Source of the DNA: Strigamia acuminata
Taxonomy: Eukaryota; Arthropoda; Chilopoda; Geophilomorpha; Linotaeniidae
DNA length: 64,000 nucleotides
Direction of reading: 5' to 3'
Assembly: GCA_949358305.1 (NCBI GenBank)
Contig: OX442315.1
Location: 6,535,875-6,599,874 of the forward strand
The notes below the pieces were generated by a model. That model was not told the DNA's origin, did not search any database, and saw nothing but the letters and a program-made list of their open reading frames with translations. Positions 18,830-30,001 of this stretch are shown one piece after another; the first letter of the stretch is position 1, and the number at the start of each line of letters is the position of its first letter. A program made the position numbers and the translations under genes.

Positions 18830-19500
18830 GAAGTGGCTTAGTTCTGAGCCAATCACAGATTGCATTGTGGGAAGTAGAACAGTATGTAGTCTGACGCGTC
18901 TGGCAACCATTGGGTGGTACATTTAGAATTTATCTTCAGCCATCTCCTCGGTGAGTTTCTTTATCTTAAATTACATTTAAGATTGTAAATGTTCCAGAAT
19001 TGTTGAAAAACAGCGACATAATTAACGATTTTTGGCATTTTTAGTTTTTTTTCTAACAGAAGGCGGACCACGGTGGAATCAAATCTCCCGCCATTATTAA
19101 CAACTCAATTTTCACCTTACTGAGGAATTAAGTTTCCTGAGCTTCAAAATGTCGATTGGTAAGTGCACTTTTCAAATTTATCAATATTTTAGGAAATTCC
19201 TTAATGAATTTTGGCATTTTTAATTTTTAATTTTCAAGAAACTTAGTAATTCGAACAAATCGTGGCTGAGTGCTTTCATCAGCACACACACTTGGGTAAA
19301 TAAATTTCGCTTCGAATTAAATGTGAAATAAAATAAGATAGGCTTATGAATACTAAAATTGCAAAAGTAATTTATTTTTTCTACAGATTTGAGGCGTCTT
19401 TTATTTATGTAAAGTTCCTGCACGGCCATACTTGTTTTTAATTTGACATTAATAAATTATTGGTTTATTTATTTTTATTTTTTTTCTCTTTCCAGAGGTA
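18830..19500 (+). repeat. Fourth copy of the 500-bp exon-like unit
   Basis: Contains GCCAATCACAGATTGCATTG, GGCAACCATTGGGTGGTACA and the type 1 block 19060-19158 between TTCTAACAG and GTAAGTGCAC. A third acceptor type, TTTTTCTCTTTCCAG followed by AGGTATTCCG, is at 19495 and repeats the site at 18366 (CGGTACTCC). Confidence 0.55.
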
Positions 19501-20281
19501 TTCCGATTCGTTACCCAGAAGTAACGTAACTTGGTTGTAAGTCCGATCGTAAGACAGGAAATAAGAACGAGACTGCATTGTAGGAAGAAGAGCAGCGTGA
19601 CGGCCTAGAATAGCAGCAACCATTGGCAACCAATTTGGTAAATTGAGAAAAATTTCGTGAATACGAATTAAGAAATACTTGTTGATTACTAAAATTTGAA
19701 AAGAAATTTAATAATTTTTCCTACAGGCTCAATGTAATGATGGAAGAAATGCAGAATTGTTTTCAATTGAATTTTAATATAGTTGGGTTGGGGTTGGGGC
19801 ATGGAATGTTTTCAAGCGCGCGTCACGATTTTGTCTTTTTGCAGGTCGATGCAATATTTTAGAAGTTTATTTTTCATACTGGCTTAATGTTATATCATGC
19901 GTACGTAAAAAAAAACAATTGGGACACGTAATGTTATTTGCATGGCATTATGTCGGTGGATGTTTTGCCATTAGTAAGTTGTTTTTGTTTGTTTTTATTT
20001 TTTTTTCTCTTTTCAGGGAAATTAATTGCTGCCGTTTGGAGACCGATTTGTGTATATAACGTCGTTGTAAGAATGTCGGCAAAAGTGTCAAGAATAAAGG
20101 TTTTGCATTGTCTTTGATCGAATTCGTGTCTCCAGGTGACGATCTGGAAACACGAATTTGATCCGCAATATGCAAAGAAGCGCATGAATCCAATGATCGA
20201 CCGCTTGCTGCCTGTTCCACACGCCGCAGATTTCTAAAAGTAATTTGTTTAATGTTTATTTTTATTTGTTTCTTTCGACAG

Positions 20282-23200
20282 CAATGGATGGAACCCACAA
20301 ATTGCAAGTAAAGATGTTTTTCACATTTTGGCATTGAGTCTGGGAGGAAGTTGATCCTAAGATAAAAGGTGCTTCCGGGGAAGTTGGTCCTAAGATAAAA
20401 GGCGCTTCCGAAGAAGTTGGTAGTTGGTCCTACGGTAAAAGGCGCTACCACTTCTGCCAAACTAACACGTGTGGCGTGCTCGGTCAAGTGATTTTCACGG
20501 GTTTCAGCAATAGAACTCAATCGAGGGACGTGCTGTGAATTACCCAAATGGAAGAGTAATGTTGAAAAGGTGATTACACTTGGCTTCGAACATTGGCGTA
20601 AAAAGCAATGGATGGATCCCGCAAATTGCAAGTAATGATGTTTTTCACATTTTGGCATTGAGTCTGGGAGGAAGTTGGTCCTATGATAAAAGGCGCTTCC
20701 AGGGAAGTTGGTCCTAAAGTAAAAGGCGCTTCCGCTTGCCAAACTTACACGTGTGGCGTGCACGGTCAAGTGATTTTCACGGGTAGCAGCAATAGAATTT
20801 AAACGAGGGACATGCTGTGAATTACCCAAATGGAAGAATAATGTTGAAAAGGTGATTACACTTGGCTTCACACATTGGCACAAAAAGAACTCAGCTCGAG
20901 TAATGCTAATTTGTGTTAAACTAGCTTGCGTTTGTGCTTGAGCTGGTGATCAATAGACTGGGAGGACGGTCCTGCCCAGAAGGACCTTCCGTAGATGTTA
21001 GGAAAAACCGGGTAAAAGTGACCACACACTTACAGGCACATTTGACTAAGTCAAGTCGTCCCAGGGGGGGGACACGTCCCAGGGGGGGGACACGCCAACC
21101 GGGAAATGAATTTCAATGATTTTCACGAATTGGCATTTGACCAACACGAACTGGCAACTCGAATTGGCATTTGACCAATGGGCAAAGTGGTTCAAAAAAG
21201 GTGATTATCTTTGGTTTCGGAACCCGTCTTGGTCATTACGCTCATTAAGGAAAAAGGAACAAATAATAACGTTTTTTACATTTTGGCATTGAGTCTGGGA
21301 GGAAGTTGATCCTAAGATAAAAGGTGCTTCCAGGGAAGTTGGTCCTAAGATAAAAGGCGCTTCCGAAGAAGTTGGAAGTTGGTCCTAAGATAAAAGGCGC
21401 TTCCGAAGAAGTTGGAAGTTGGTCCTAAGATAAAAGGCGCTTCCGAAGAAGTTGGAAGTTGGTAGTTGGTCCTACTGTAAAAGGCGCTACCGCTTGCCAA
21501 ACTTACAAGTGTGGCGTGCACGGCCAAGTGATTTTCACGGGTCTCAGCAATAGAACTCAAACGAGGAACATGCTGTGAATTACCCAAATGGAAGAGTAAT
21601 GTTGAAAAGGTGATTACACTTGGCTTCACACATTGGCGCAAAAAGAACTCAGCTCGAGGAATGCTAATTTGTGTTAAACTAGCTTGCGTTTGCTGATGAA
21701 AAAGGATTTTACCACTACGCAGATTTCTACAGGTAATTTATTTAAATTAATGTTTTATTTATTGTTGGTTATTAATTTTATTTTTTTGTTTCTTTTGACA
21801 GCAATGGATGGATCCCACAAATTGCAAGTAATGATGTTTTTCACAGTTTGGCATTGAGTCTGGGAGGAAGTTGATCCTAAGATAAAAGGTGCTTCCGGGG
21901 AAGTTGATCCTAAGATAAAAGGTGCTTCCGGGGAAGTTGGTCCTAAGATAAAAGGCGCTTCCGAAGAAGTTGGTAGTTGGTCCTACGGTAAAAGGCGCTA
22001 CCACTTCTGCCAAACTAACACGTGTGGCGTGCTCGGTCAAGTGATTTTCACGGGTTTCAGCAATAGAACTCAATCGAGGGACGTGCTGTGAATTACCCAA
22101 ATGGAAGAGTAATGTTGAAAAGGTGATTACACTTGGCTTCGAACATTGGCGTAAAAAGCAATGGATGGATCCCGCAAATTGCAAGTAATGATGTTTTTCA
22201 CATTTTGGCATTGAGTCTGGGAGGAAGTTGGTCCTATGATAAAAGGCGCTTCCAGGGAAGTTGGTCCTAAAGTAAAAGGCGCTTCCGCTTGCCAAACTTA
22301 CACGTGTGGCGTGCACGGTCAAGTGATTTTCACGGGTAGCAGCAATAGAATTTAAACGAGGGACATGCTGTGAATTACCCAAATGGAAGAATAATGTTGA
22401 AAAGGTGATTACACTTGGCTTCACACATTGGCACAAAAAGAACTCAGCTCGAGTAATGCTAATTTGTGTTAAACTAGCTTGCGTTTGTGCTTGAGCTGGT
22501 GATCAATAGACTGGGAGGACGGTCCTGCCCAGAAGGACCTTCCGTAGATGTTAGGAAAAACCGGGTAAAAGTGACCACACACTTACAGGCACATTTGACT
22601 AAGTCAAGTCGTCCCAGGGGGGGGACACGTCCCAGGGGGGGGACACGCCAACCGGGAAATGAATTTCAATGATTTTCACGAATTGGCATTTGACCAACAC
22701 GAACTGGCAACTCGAATTGGCATTTGACCAATGGGCAAAGTGGTTCAAAAAAGGTGATTATCTTTGGTTTCGGAACCCGTCTTGGTCATTACGCTCATTA
22801 AGGAAAAAGGAACAAATAATAACGTTTTTTACATTTTGGCATTGAGTCTGGGAGGAAGTTGATCCTAAGATAAAAGGTGCTTCCAGGGAAGTTGGTCCTA
22901 AGATAAAAGGCGCTTCCGAAGAAGTTGGAAGTTGGTCCTAAGATAAAAGGCGCTTCCGAAGAAGTTGGAAGTTGGTCCTAAGATAAAAGGCGCTTCCGAA
23001 GAAGTTGGAAGTTGGTAGTTGGTCCTACTGTAAAAGGCGCTACCGCTTGCCAAACTTACAAGTGTGGCGTGCACGGCCAAGTGATTTTCACGGGTCTCAG
23101 CAATAGAACTCAAACGAGGAACATGCTGTGAATTACCCAAATGGAAGAGTAATGTTGAAAAGGTGATTACACTTGGCTTCACACATTGGCGCAAAAAGAA

Positions 23201-23354
23201 CTCAGCTCGAGGAATGCTAATTTGTGTTAAACTAGCTTGCGTTTGCTGATGAAAAAGGATTTTACCACTACGCAGATTTCTACAGGTAATTTATTTAAAT
23301 TAATGTTTTATTTATTGTTGGTTATTAATTTTATTTTTTTGTTTCTTTTGACAG
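20282..23354 (+). repeat. Two large tandem exon+intron units of 1520 and 1553 bp
   Basis: Units 20282-21801 and 21802-23354 appear nearly identical; they differ in length by 33 bp, exactly one hairpin repeat near 21900. Each includes two internal partial copies of the smaller unit and a segment with two GTCCCAGGGGGGGGACAC blocks (about 21057-21092 and 22610-22645). Such identity indicates recent duplication or gene conversion. Confidence 0.85.
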
Positions 23355-26300
23355 CAATGGATGGATCCCACAAATTGCAAGTAATGATGTTTTTCACAGT
23401 TTGGCATTGAGTCTGGGAGGAAGTTGATCCTAAGATAAAAGGTGCTTCCGGGGAAGTTGATCCTAAGATAAAAGGTGCTTCCGGGGAAGTTGGTCCTAAG
23501 ATAAAAGGCGCTTCCAAAGAAGTTGGTAGTTGGTCCTACAGTAAAAGGCGCTACCGCTGCGCGTAAATTGATATGTGATAGGCAAGACCAAGGCGCTATA
23601 CCTCGCTATATGCAGCCGAGCATTGTTAGCCACCACTCACTATCGTCTTTTATGCACGGTCAAGTGATTTTCACGGGTATCAGCAATAGAACTCAAACGA
23701 GGGACATGCTGTGAATTACCCAAATGGAAGAGTAATGTTGAAAAGGTGATTACACTTGGCTTCACACAGTGGCGCAAAAAGAACCCAGCTCGAGTAATGC
23801 TAATTTGTGTTAAACTAGCTTGTGTTTGCTGATGAAAAAGGATTTTATCACTACAGGGATTTCTACAGGTAATTTATTTAAATTAATGTTTTATTTAGTG
23901 TTGGTTATTAATTTTATTTTTTGGTTTCTTTTGACAGCAATGGATGGATCCCACAAATTGCAAGTAATGATGTTTTTCACAGTTTGGCATTGAGTCTGGG
24001 AGGAAGTTGATCCTAAGATAAAAGGTGCTTCCGGGGAAGTTGATCCTAAGATAAAAGGTGCTTCCGGGGAAGTTGATCCTAAGATAAAAGGTGCTTCCGG
24101 GGAAGTTGATCCTAAGATAAAAGGTGCTTCCGGGGAAGTTGATCCTAAGATAAAAGGTGCTTCCGAAGAAGTTGGTAGTTGGTCCTACGGTAAAAGGCGC
24201 TACCACTTCTGCCAAACTAACACGTGTGGCGTGCTCGGTCAAGTGATTTTCACGGGTTTCAGCAATAGAACTCAAACGAGGGACATGCTGTGAATTACCC
24301 AAATGGAAGAGTAATGTTGAAAAGGTGATTACACTTGGCTTCACACAGTGGCGCAAAAAGAACTCAGCTCGAGTAATGCTAATTTGTGTTAAACTAGCTT
24401 GCGTTTGCTGATGAAAAAGGATTTTACCACTACGCAGATTTCTACAGGTAATTTATTTAAATTAATGTTTTTTTTATTGTTGGTTATTAATTTTATTCTT
24501 TGGTTTCTTTTGACAGCAATGGATGGATCCCACAAATTGCAAGTAATGATGTTTTTCACAGTTTAGCATTGAGTCTGGGAGGAAGTTGATCCTAAGATAA
24601 AAGGTGCTTCTGGGAAAGTTGATCCTAAGATAAAAGATGCTTCCGGGGAAGTTGATCCTAAGATAAAAGGTGCTTCCGGGGAAGTTGATCCTAAGATAAA
24701 AGGTGCTTCCGAAGAAGTTGGTAGTTGGTTCTACGGTAAAAGGCGCTACCACTTCTGCCAAACTAACACGTGTGGCGTGCTCGGTCAAGTGATTTTCACA
24801 GGTTTCAGCAATAGAACTCAAACGAGGGACATGCTGTGAATTACCCAAATGGAAGAGTAATGTTGAAAAGGTGATTACACTTGGCTTCACACGGTGGCGC
24901 AAAAAGAACTCAGCTCGAGTAATGCTAATTTGTGTTAAACTAGCTTGCGTTTGCTGATGAAAAAGGATTTTACCACTACGCAGATTTCTACAGGTAATTT
25001 ATTTAAATTAATGTTTTTTTTATTGTTGGTTATTAATTTTATTCTTTGGTTTCTTTTGACAGCAATGGATGGATCCCACAAATTGCAAGTAATGATGTTT
25101 TTCACAGTTTGGCATTGAGTCTGGGAGGAAGTTGATCCTAAGATAAAAGGTGCTTCCGGGGAAGTTGATCCTAAGATAAAAGGTGCTTCCGGGGAAGTTG
25201 ATCCTAAGATAAAAGGTGCTTCCGGGGAAGTTGATCCTAAGATAAAAGGTGCTTCCGAAGAAGTTGGTAGTTGGTTCTACGGTAAAAGGCGCTACCACTT
25301 CTGCCAAACTAACACGTGTGGCGTGCTCGGTCAAGTGATTTTCACGGGTTTCAGCAATAGAACTCAAACGAGGAACATGCTGTGAATTACCCAAATGGAA
25401 GAGTAATGTTGAAAAGGTGATTACACTTGGCTTCACACGGTGGCGCAAAAAGAACTCAGCTCGAGTAATGCTAATTTGTGTTAAACTAGCTTGCGTTTGC
25501 TGATGAAAAAGGATTTTACCACTACGCAGATTTCTACAGGTAATTTATTTAAATTAATGTTTTTTTTATTGTTGGTTATTAATTTTATTCTTTGGTTTCT
25601 TTTGACAGCAATGGATGGATCCCACAAATTGCAAGTAATGATGTTTTTCACAGTTTGGCATTGAGTCTGGGAGGAAGTTGATCCTAAGATAAAAGGTGCT
25701 TCCGGGGAAGTTGATCCTAAGATAAAAGGTGCTTCCGGGGAAGTTGGTCCTAAGATAAAAGGCGCTTCCAAAGAAGTTGGTAGTTGGTCCTACAGTAAAA
25801 GGCGCTACCGCTGCGCGTAAATTGATATGTGATAGGCAAGACCAAGGCGCTATACCTCGCTATATGCAGCCGAGCATTGTTAGCCACCACTCACTATCGT
25901 CTTTTATGCGCGGTCAAGTGATTTTCACGGGTATCAGCAATAGAACTCAAACGAGGGACATGCTGTGAATTACCCAAATGGAAGAGTAATGTTGAAAAGG
26001 TGATTACACTTGGCTTCACACAGTGGCGCAAAAAGAACCCAGCTCGAGTAATGCTAATTTGTGTTAAACTAGCTTGTGTTTGCTGATGAAAAAGGATTTT
26101 ATCACTACAGGGATTTCTACAGGTAATTTATTTAAATTAATGTTTTATTTAGTGTTGGTTATTAATTTTATTCTTTGGTTTCTTTTGACAGCAATGGATG
26201 GATCCCACAAATTGCAAGTAATGATGTTTTTCACAGTTTGGCATTGAGTCTGGGAGGAAGTTGATCCTAAGATAAAAGGTGCTTCCGGGGAAGTTGATCC

Positions 26301-27101
26301 TAAGATAAAAGGTGCTTCCGAGGAAGTTGATCCTAAGATAAAAGGTGCTTCCGAGGAAGTTGATCCTAAGATAAAAGGTGCTTCCGGGGAAGTTGATCCT
26401 AAGATAAAAGGTGCTTCCGGGGAAGTTGATCCTAAGATAAAAGGTGCTTCTGGGGAAGTTGATCCTAAGATAAAAGGTGCTTCCGAGGAAGTTGATCCTA
26501 AGATAAAAGGTGCTTCCGGGGAAGTTGATCCTAAGATAAAAGGTGCTTCCGGGGAAGTTGATCCTAAGATAAAAGGTGCTTCCGGGGAAGTTGATCCTAA
26601 GATAAAAGGTGCTTCTGGGGAAGTTGATCCTAAGATAAAAGGTGCTTCCGGGGAAGTTGATCCTAAGATAAAAGGTGCTTCCGGGGAAGTTGATCCTAAG
26701 ATAAAAGGTGCTTCCGGGGAAGTTGGTCCTAAAATAAAAAGCGCTTCCGAAGAAGTTGGTAGTTGGTCCTACGGTAAAAGGCGCTATCGCTGCGCGTAAA
26801 TTGATATGTGATAGGCAAGACCAAGGCGCTATACATTGCTATATGCAGCCGAGCATTGTTAGCCACCACTCACTATCGTCTTTTATGCGCGGTCAAGTGA
26901 TTTTCACGGGTATCAGCAATAGAACTCAAACGAGGGACATGCTGTGAATTATCCAAATGGAAGAGTAATGTTGAAAAGGTGATTACACTTGGCTTCACAC
27001 ATTGGCGAAAAAAGAACTCAGCTCGAGTAATGCTAATTTGTGTTAAACTAGCTTGCGTTTGCTGATGAAAAAGGATTTTACCACTACGCAGATTTCTACA
27101 G
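23355..27101 (+). repeat. Six tandem exon+intron units of about 546-583 bp
   Basis: Starts at 23355, 23938, 24517, 25063, 25609 and 26192 (periods 583, 579, 546, 546, 583); the last exon is 910 bp. Two exon versions occur: one with ACTTCTGCCAAACTAACACG after the hairpins, the other with GCTGCGCGTAAATTGATATG. Length differences come mainly from the number of 33-bp repeats. Confidence 0.85.
26262..26756 (+). repeat. Longest 33-bp hairpin-repeat run (15 copies)
   Basis: Unit GATCCTAAGATAAAAGGTGC plus TTCCGGGGAAGTT, period 33. Each copy, taken from GGAAG to CTTCC, can form a stem GGAAG/CTTCC, a one-pair R-Y step, and a CCT/AGG stem with an 8-nt loop. The last copy is the G-C version (GGTCCT...AAGCG) and is followed by the GGTAG/CTA-C version. 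Direct repeats are contiguous, without unique spacers. Confidence 0.8.
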
Positions 27102-27264
27102 GTAATTTATTTAAATTAATGTTTTATTTATTGTTGGTTATTAAATTTATTTTGTTCTTGTGTATTTAGGGTTGTCAATGAAGCAGTGGATGTGTCATCA
27201 ATGAAGCCGTCAATGAAGCAGTGGATGTCGTCAAGAATGAAGCATTTGCTGTTTTTTTTTATTT

Positions 27265-27495
27265 TATTTGTTTTATTTTATTCTTGTTATATTTTATTTG
27301 TTTCATTTTATTCTTGTTATATTTTATTTGTTTCATTTTATTCTTGTTATATTTTATTTGTTTCATTTTATTCTAGTTATATTTTATTTGTTTCATTTTA
27401 TTCTTGTTATATTTTATTTGTTTCATTTTATTCTTGTTATATTTTATTTGTTTCATTTTATTCTTGTTATATTTTATTTGTTTTATTTTACTTGA
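27265..27495. repeat. 30-bp minisatellite, about 7.5 copies
   Basis: Unit TTATATTTTATTTGTTTCAT plus TTTATTCTTG. It keeps two frames open (FVSFYSCYIL repeats), but this is explained by a period divisible by three. It lies just 3' of the putative terminal exon. Confidence 0.85.
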
Positions 27496-28180
27496 TTTGA
27501 GATTGTGTAATTTTCGTTTTTAAATTGTATTGTTGTCACCAACTGGGTTTTCTGTAGTTTTCCCAGTTGGTAATGCGAATGCGAGGTTGGGTTCGAGTGA
27601 AAATTGTAACCCAGTTTGCAAAAAGAGGTGTAAAACAAAAGGATGATAAGAAGAAAAATAACAAAATAAGAACAAGAAAAATGAATAACAAAATAAAAGC
27701 AATAAAAAAGAAACAAAATAAAAGCAACAAAAAAGAATAACAAAATAAACGCAAGAAAAAAGAATAACATTAAAATAAAATGAAAGGTGTAGTTCTGCAA
27801 TGGGTGATTTTAGATTAAAGCTAAATTTGGCCAAAACAGACAAAAATGGATATACGATTGAAAAATTGATTGTTAATTAAATGTTTTTGAATAAATTGCT
27901 GTCATAGAAGTGAAATAAATATATTTGAGTCGGGATCATTGAATCACGAACACAATGTTGAATATGTTCACAAAACAGAAGGAAAAGAGCGGGGAAGAAG
28001 CAAAGAATATTTTAAAAGGAAGATGAAAATGCTTAAAGAGCTGAATAAAATATAAACATAACGAGTTTTTTTGATTTTGCTTTTATTTATTTTGAACAAA
28101 AAATATTTCAATGATAATTAAAGAATACACAAACAATTTGTACAAATATTCTGGCGAAACCAAAAATCGAGAGAATAGAA
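27496..28180. other. AT-rich 3' flank with one arm of an inverted repeat
   Basis: 27500-27640 is the inverted counterpart of 29485-29650 (shared on opposite strands: CTCTTTTTTGCAA, AATTTT...CCCAACCT, GCATTACCAACTGG). AATAAA-like signals occur at 27890 and 27914 on the plus strand and could end the upstream transcript. An A/G-rich AACAAAATAAAAGCAA tract covers 27640-27780. Confidence 0.45.
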
Positions 28181-28640
28181 CAAAAATTTAATTTACAAAA
28201 AAATTGAATACAGTTAAAATAAAATCTCAAGTGAGTTGCTCCAAATGTTCAAACATCGTTCTTAAAATTGTCCTTAATCTCTCGGCGAGTAAAAACAAAG
28301 ACATTGTTTTGCGTAAATCGCCTGTGTTTGATGATAAGCAATTTATGGGCGGTATTCAATACGGTATTATTTCGCTCTGACGTCTCTAGATGGCAGGAGC
28401 GACCAGAGACAGTTTGCGATCGGAAAACAGTGGCGCCATCTATGTTTTCAAATTGCTATTAATTAAGAGTTAAAATTCCTCTGACTTGTGAGTGGTGATT
28501 ATGCTTTAGAAAGTACCTGATTTATCGCCCATGGAAGCAATGCAATACGATATTGTTATATTAACACACAGCTCGGTTTCAACAGGTTTGGCACACCTTC
28601 TCTCAATTAAATGTGTTTTTCGAATTTATTGTACAGATTG
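28181..28640. other. Non-coding stretch, nothing identified
   Basis: Moderately AT-rich sequence with GTGGCGCCATCTATG at about 28430. No coding frame or repeat unit is supported. Confidence 0.4.
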
Positions 28641-29090
28641 AAGCCAGTTTTGATTAGGAGCGATAAATTCGGATACGTTTATTGGATTTGCACAGTTTAG
28701 TTTCAACAAGGTGGGCGATAAATTCGGATACGTTTAAGTCGTTTATTTGACTCGCAGTTCAGTAGCAAATAGGATGTGTTATTTAGATATTCAGTCTGTA
28801 GTTTAAGTTTGTGTTTGTGTCTGGGCGATAAATTTGGATGACTTTTTCAGATATTCAGTGCAATTTCAGCTTGTATTTGTGCGTGGGCGATAAGTTCGGA
28901 TGACATTTTCAGATATTCAGTGCAATTTCAGCTTGTATTTGGGCGTGGGCAATAAATTCGGATAACTTTTTGAGGAATTCAGTAAAATTTCAGCTTGTAT
29001 TTGTGCGTGGGTGATAAGTTCGGATGACTTTTTTAGGTATTCAGTGCAATTTCAGCTTGTGTTTGTGCGTCGGCGATAAATTAAATTTTC
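28640..29090. repeat. Minisatellite of about 75-80 bp
   Basis: Five to six diverged tandem copies built on GGGCGATAAATTCGGATGAC, TTTTTCAGATATTCAGTGCA and ATTTCAGCTTGTATTTGTGC. Confidence 0.7.
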
Positions 29091-29155
29091 ATACACATTA
29101 TGTATAAAAACAGAGCTATTTATTCACTTTTATTGTTCAATAAAAATAAAAATAA

Positions 29156-29308
29156 CTATTTTTTCTTTTTGTGATATGGTCGGAAGCACGCTCCTTTTTG
29201 TCCAAATTCGCGTTTGGTCGGCGTATTATCATCCACCGGGTCGTAATTCGCTATTGGAGAAGTTACTACGAGTCCGTCGACCAAAAATTGCATCAAAAAC
29301 GGATCCAG
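29156..29308 (-). CDS. Terminal exon of an unidentified minus-strand gene
   Basis: Starts after the acceptor TTTTTGTTTTGCGCAG at 29309 and ends with TAG at 29158-29156, exactly 51 codons. The translation (LDPFLMQFLVDGLVVTSP, IANYDPVDDNTPTKREFG, CFRPYHKKKK) has a natural composition. AATAAA follows about 20 nt after the stop on this strand. I recognise no family, and the upstream exons were not found with confidence. Confidence 0.4.
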   Translation of the reverse strand: MDPFLMQFLVDGLVVTSPIANYDPVDDNTPTKREFGQKGACFRPYHKKKK

Positions 29309-29388
29309 CTGCGCAAAACAAAAAGAAAAACATCAATTGTAAATAAAAATTAATTTCTTGCATTAATATTATTTCTTTCTAATTTTAG

Positions 29389-29650
29389 TTTTATTGCTCT
29401 GGTATGTAAATTGTGCGGGAAAAAATCTCTGAGTGCATTTTTTTTCACCAAGCAACATTTTCGTTTTCATTCATCCTCTTCCCATGTGGCCTCTTTTTTG
29501 CAATCTGTGGGTACAATTTTAACGAGGACCCAACCTTGCATTCACATTACCGACTGGAAAAATATAAGAAAAACCCAGCTGAGGTTCGTGGGAAATTTTC
29601 TTGCCATATGAAACATCAGAAACAGTTTAAAACAAAAATTACACAATGAA
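29389..29650 (+). other. Possible plus-strand exon with one C2H2-like motif
   Basis: After ATTTCTTTCTAATTTTAG the frame reads VCKLCGKKSLSAFFFTKQHF and then RFH, one imperfect C2H2 spacing. A different frame downstream (GYNFNEDPTLHSHYRLEKYK) is shared with the inverted copy near 27540-27620 (GYNFHSNPTSHSHYQLGKLQ). Whether either is translated is unclear. Confidence 0.25.
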
Positions 29651-29683
29651 TTTAAATACAATAAACAAACAATGTTACAATGT

Positions 29684-29988
29684 TCAGTGACGACCAACAT
29701 TCTCACTGCTCAAGGTAGGCTGGCGACCAACATCCATTGTCCAAATTCCGCTGCAAATCCAAACAAACGATCCAACTTGAATGACATCTTGATCCACGAT
29801 ATGGCTTCCCAAGCTATGCAAGCTATGCAAGCGCCAATACATGAAAATCACTCACCAGTTGGCTGTGGTAGCAGTAGTGCTAACGATATCAGAGGTACGC
29901 TGGTAGGACCTCTTCAATTTTTGCCTTGTATTGCGTGTGGTCACTTTTTCCCAGTGGGTCGATTGAATGGGATGAAACCACTTGCCAA
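29684..29988 (-). CDS. Two unidentified minus-strand exons
   Basis: Exon 29988-29856 lies between TAATCCTTTTTCTCAG and GTGAGT and reads GKWFHPIQSTHWEKV...KRSYQRTSDIVSTTATAN. It splices in frame to 29750-29684 (after GGATTTGCAG), which reads CGIWTMDVGRQPTLSSENVG and stops. Signals and open frame are consistent, but no family is recognised and the link to upstream exons is unresolved. An overlapping plus-strand frame of 106 codons (29672-29992) is an alternative. Confidence 0.3.
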
Positions 29989-30001
29989 CTGAGAAAAAGG
30001 A

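Larger units (their letters stand above)
20017..27180 (+). ncRNA. Putative spliced non-coding transcript of tandem exons
   Basis: Splice signals define exons 20017-20239, 20282-21732, 21802-23285, 23355-23868, 23938-24447, 24517-24993, 25063-25539, 25609-26122, 26192-27101 and a terminal exon from 27170. From the second onward each exon starts CAATGGATGGATCC after TTCTTTTGACAG and ends GATTTCTACAG before GTAATTTATTT. Seven introns are exactly 69 nt, the last is 68 and the first 42. All three forward frames have many stops, and the minus-strand open frames run across the introns, so no protein is supported. Exons carry 33-bp hairpin repeats. I recognise no family. It may be a long non-coding RNA or a satellite that carries splice sites; expression is inferred, not shown. 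Confidence 0.5.

Noticed and set aside
21057-21092. G-quadruplex from two G8 tracts
   Set aside because: Only two long G runs per unit lie close together; a stable intramolecular quadruplex was not convincing by eye.
19948-25771. Long minus-strand open frames (up to 311 codons) repeating SVITFSTLLFHLGNSQHVPRL
   Set aside because: They run antisense through the 69-nt introns and the hairpin repeats and stay open because repeat periods are near multiples of three. No domain, no conserved start.
26262-26756. 33-bp direct repeats with hairpin, CRISPR-like at first sight
   Set aside because: Repeats are contiguous with no unique spacers, no cas genes, and the DNA is eukaryotic. It is a minisatellite.
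27186-27500. Plus frames with LFVSFYSCYI repeats as a membrane protein
   Set aside because: Fully explained by a 30-bp T-rich minisatellite.
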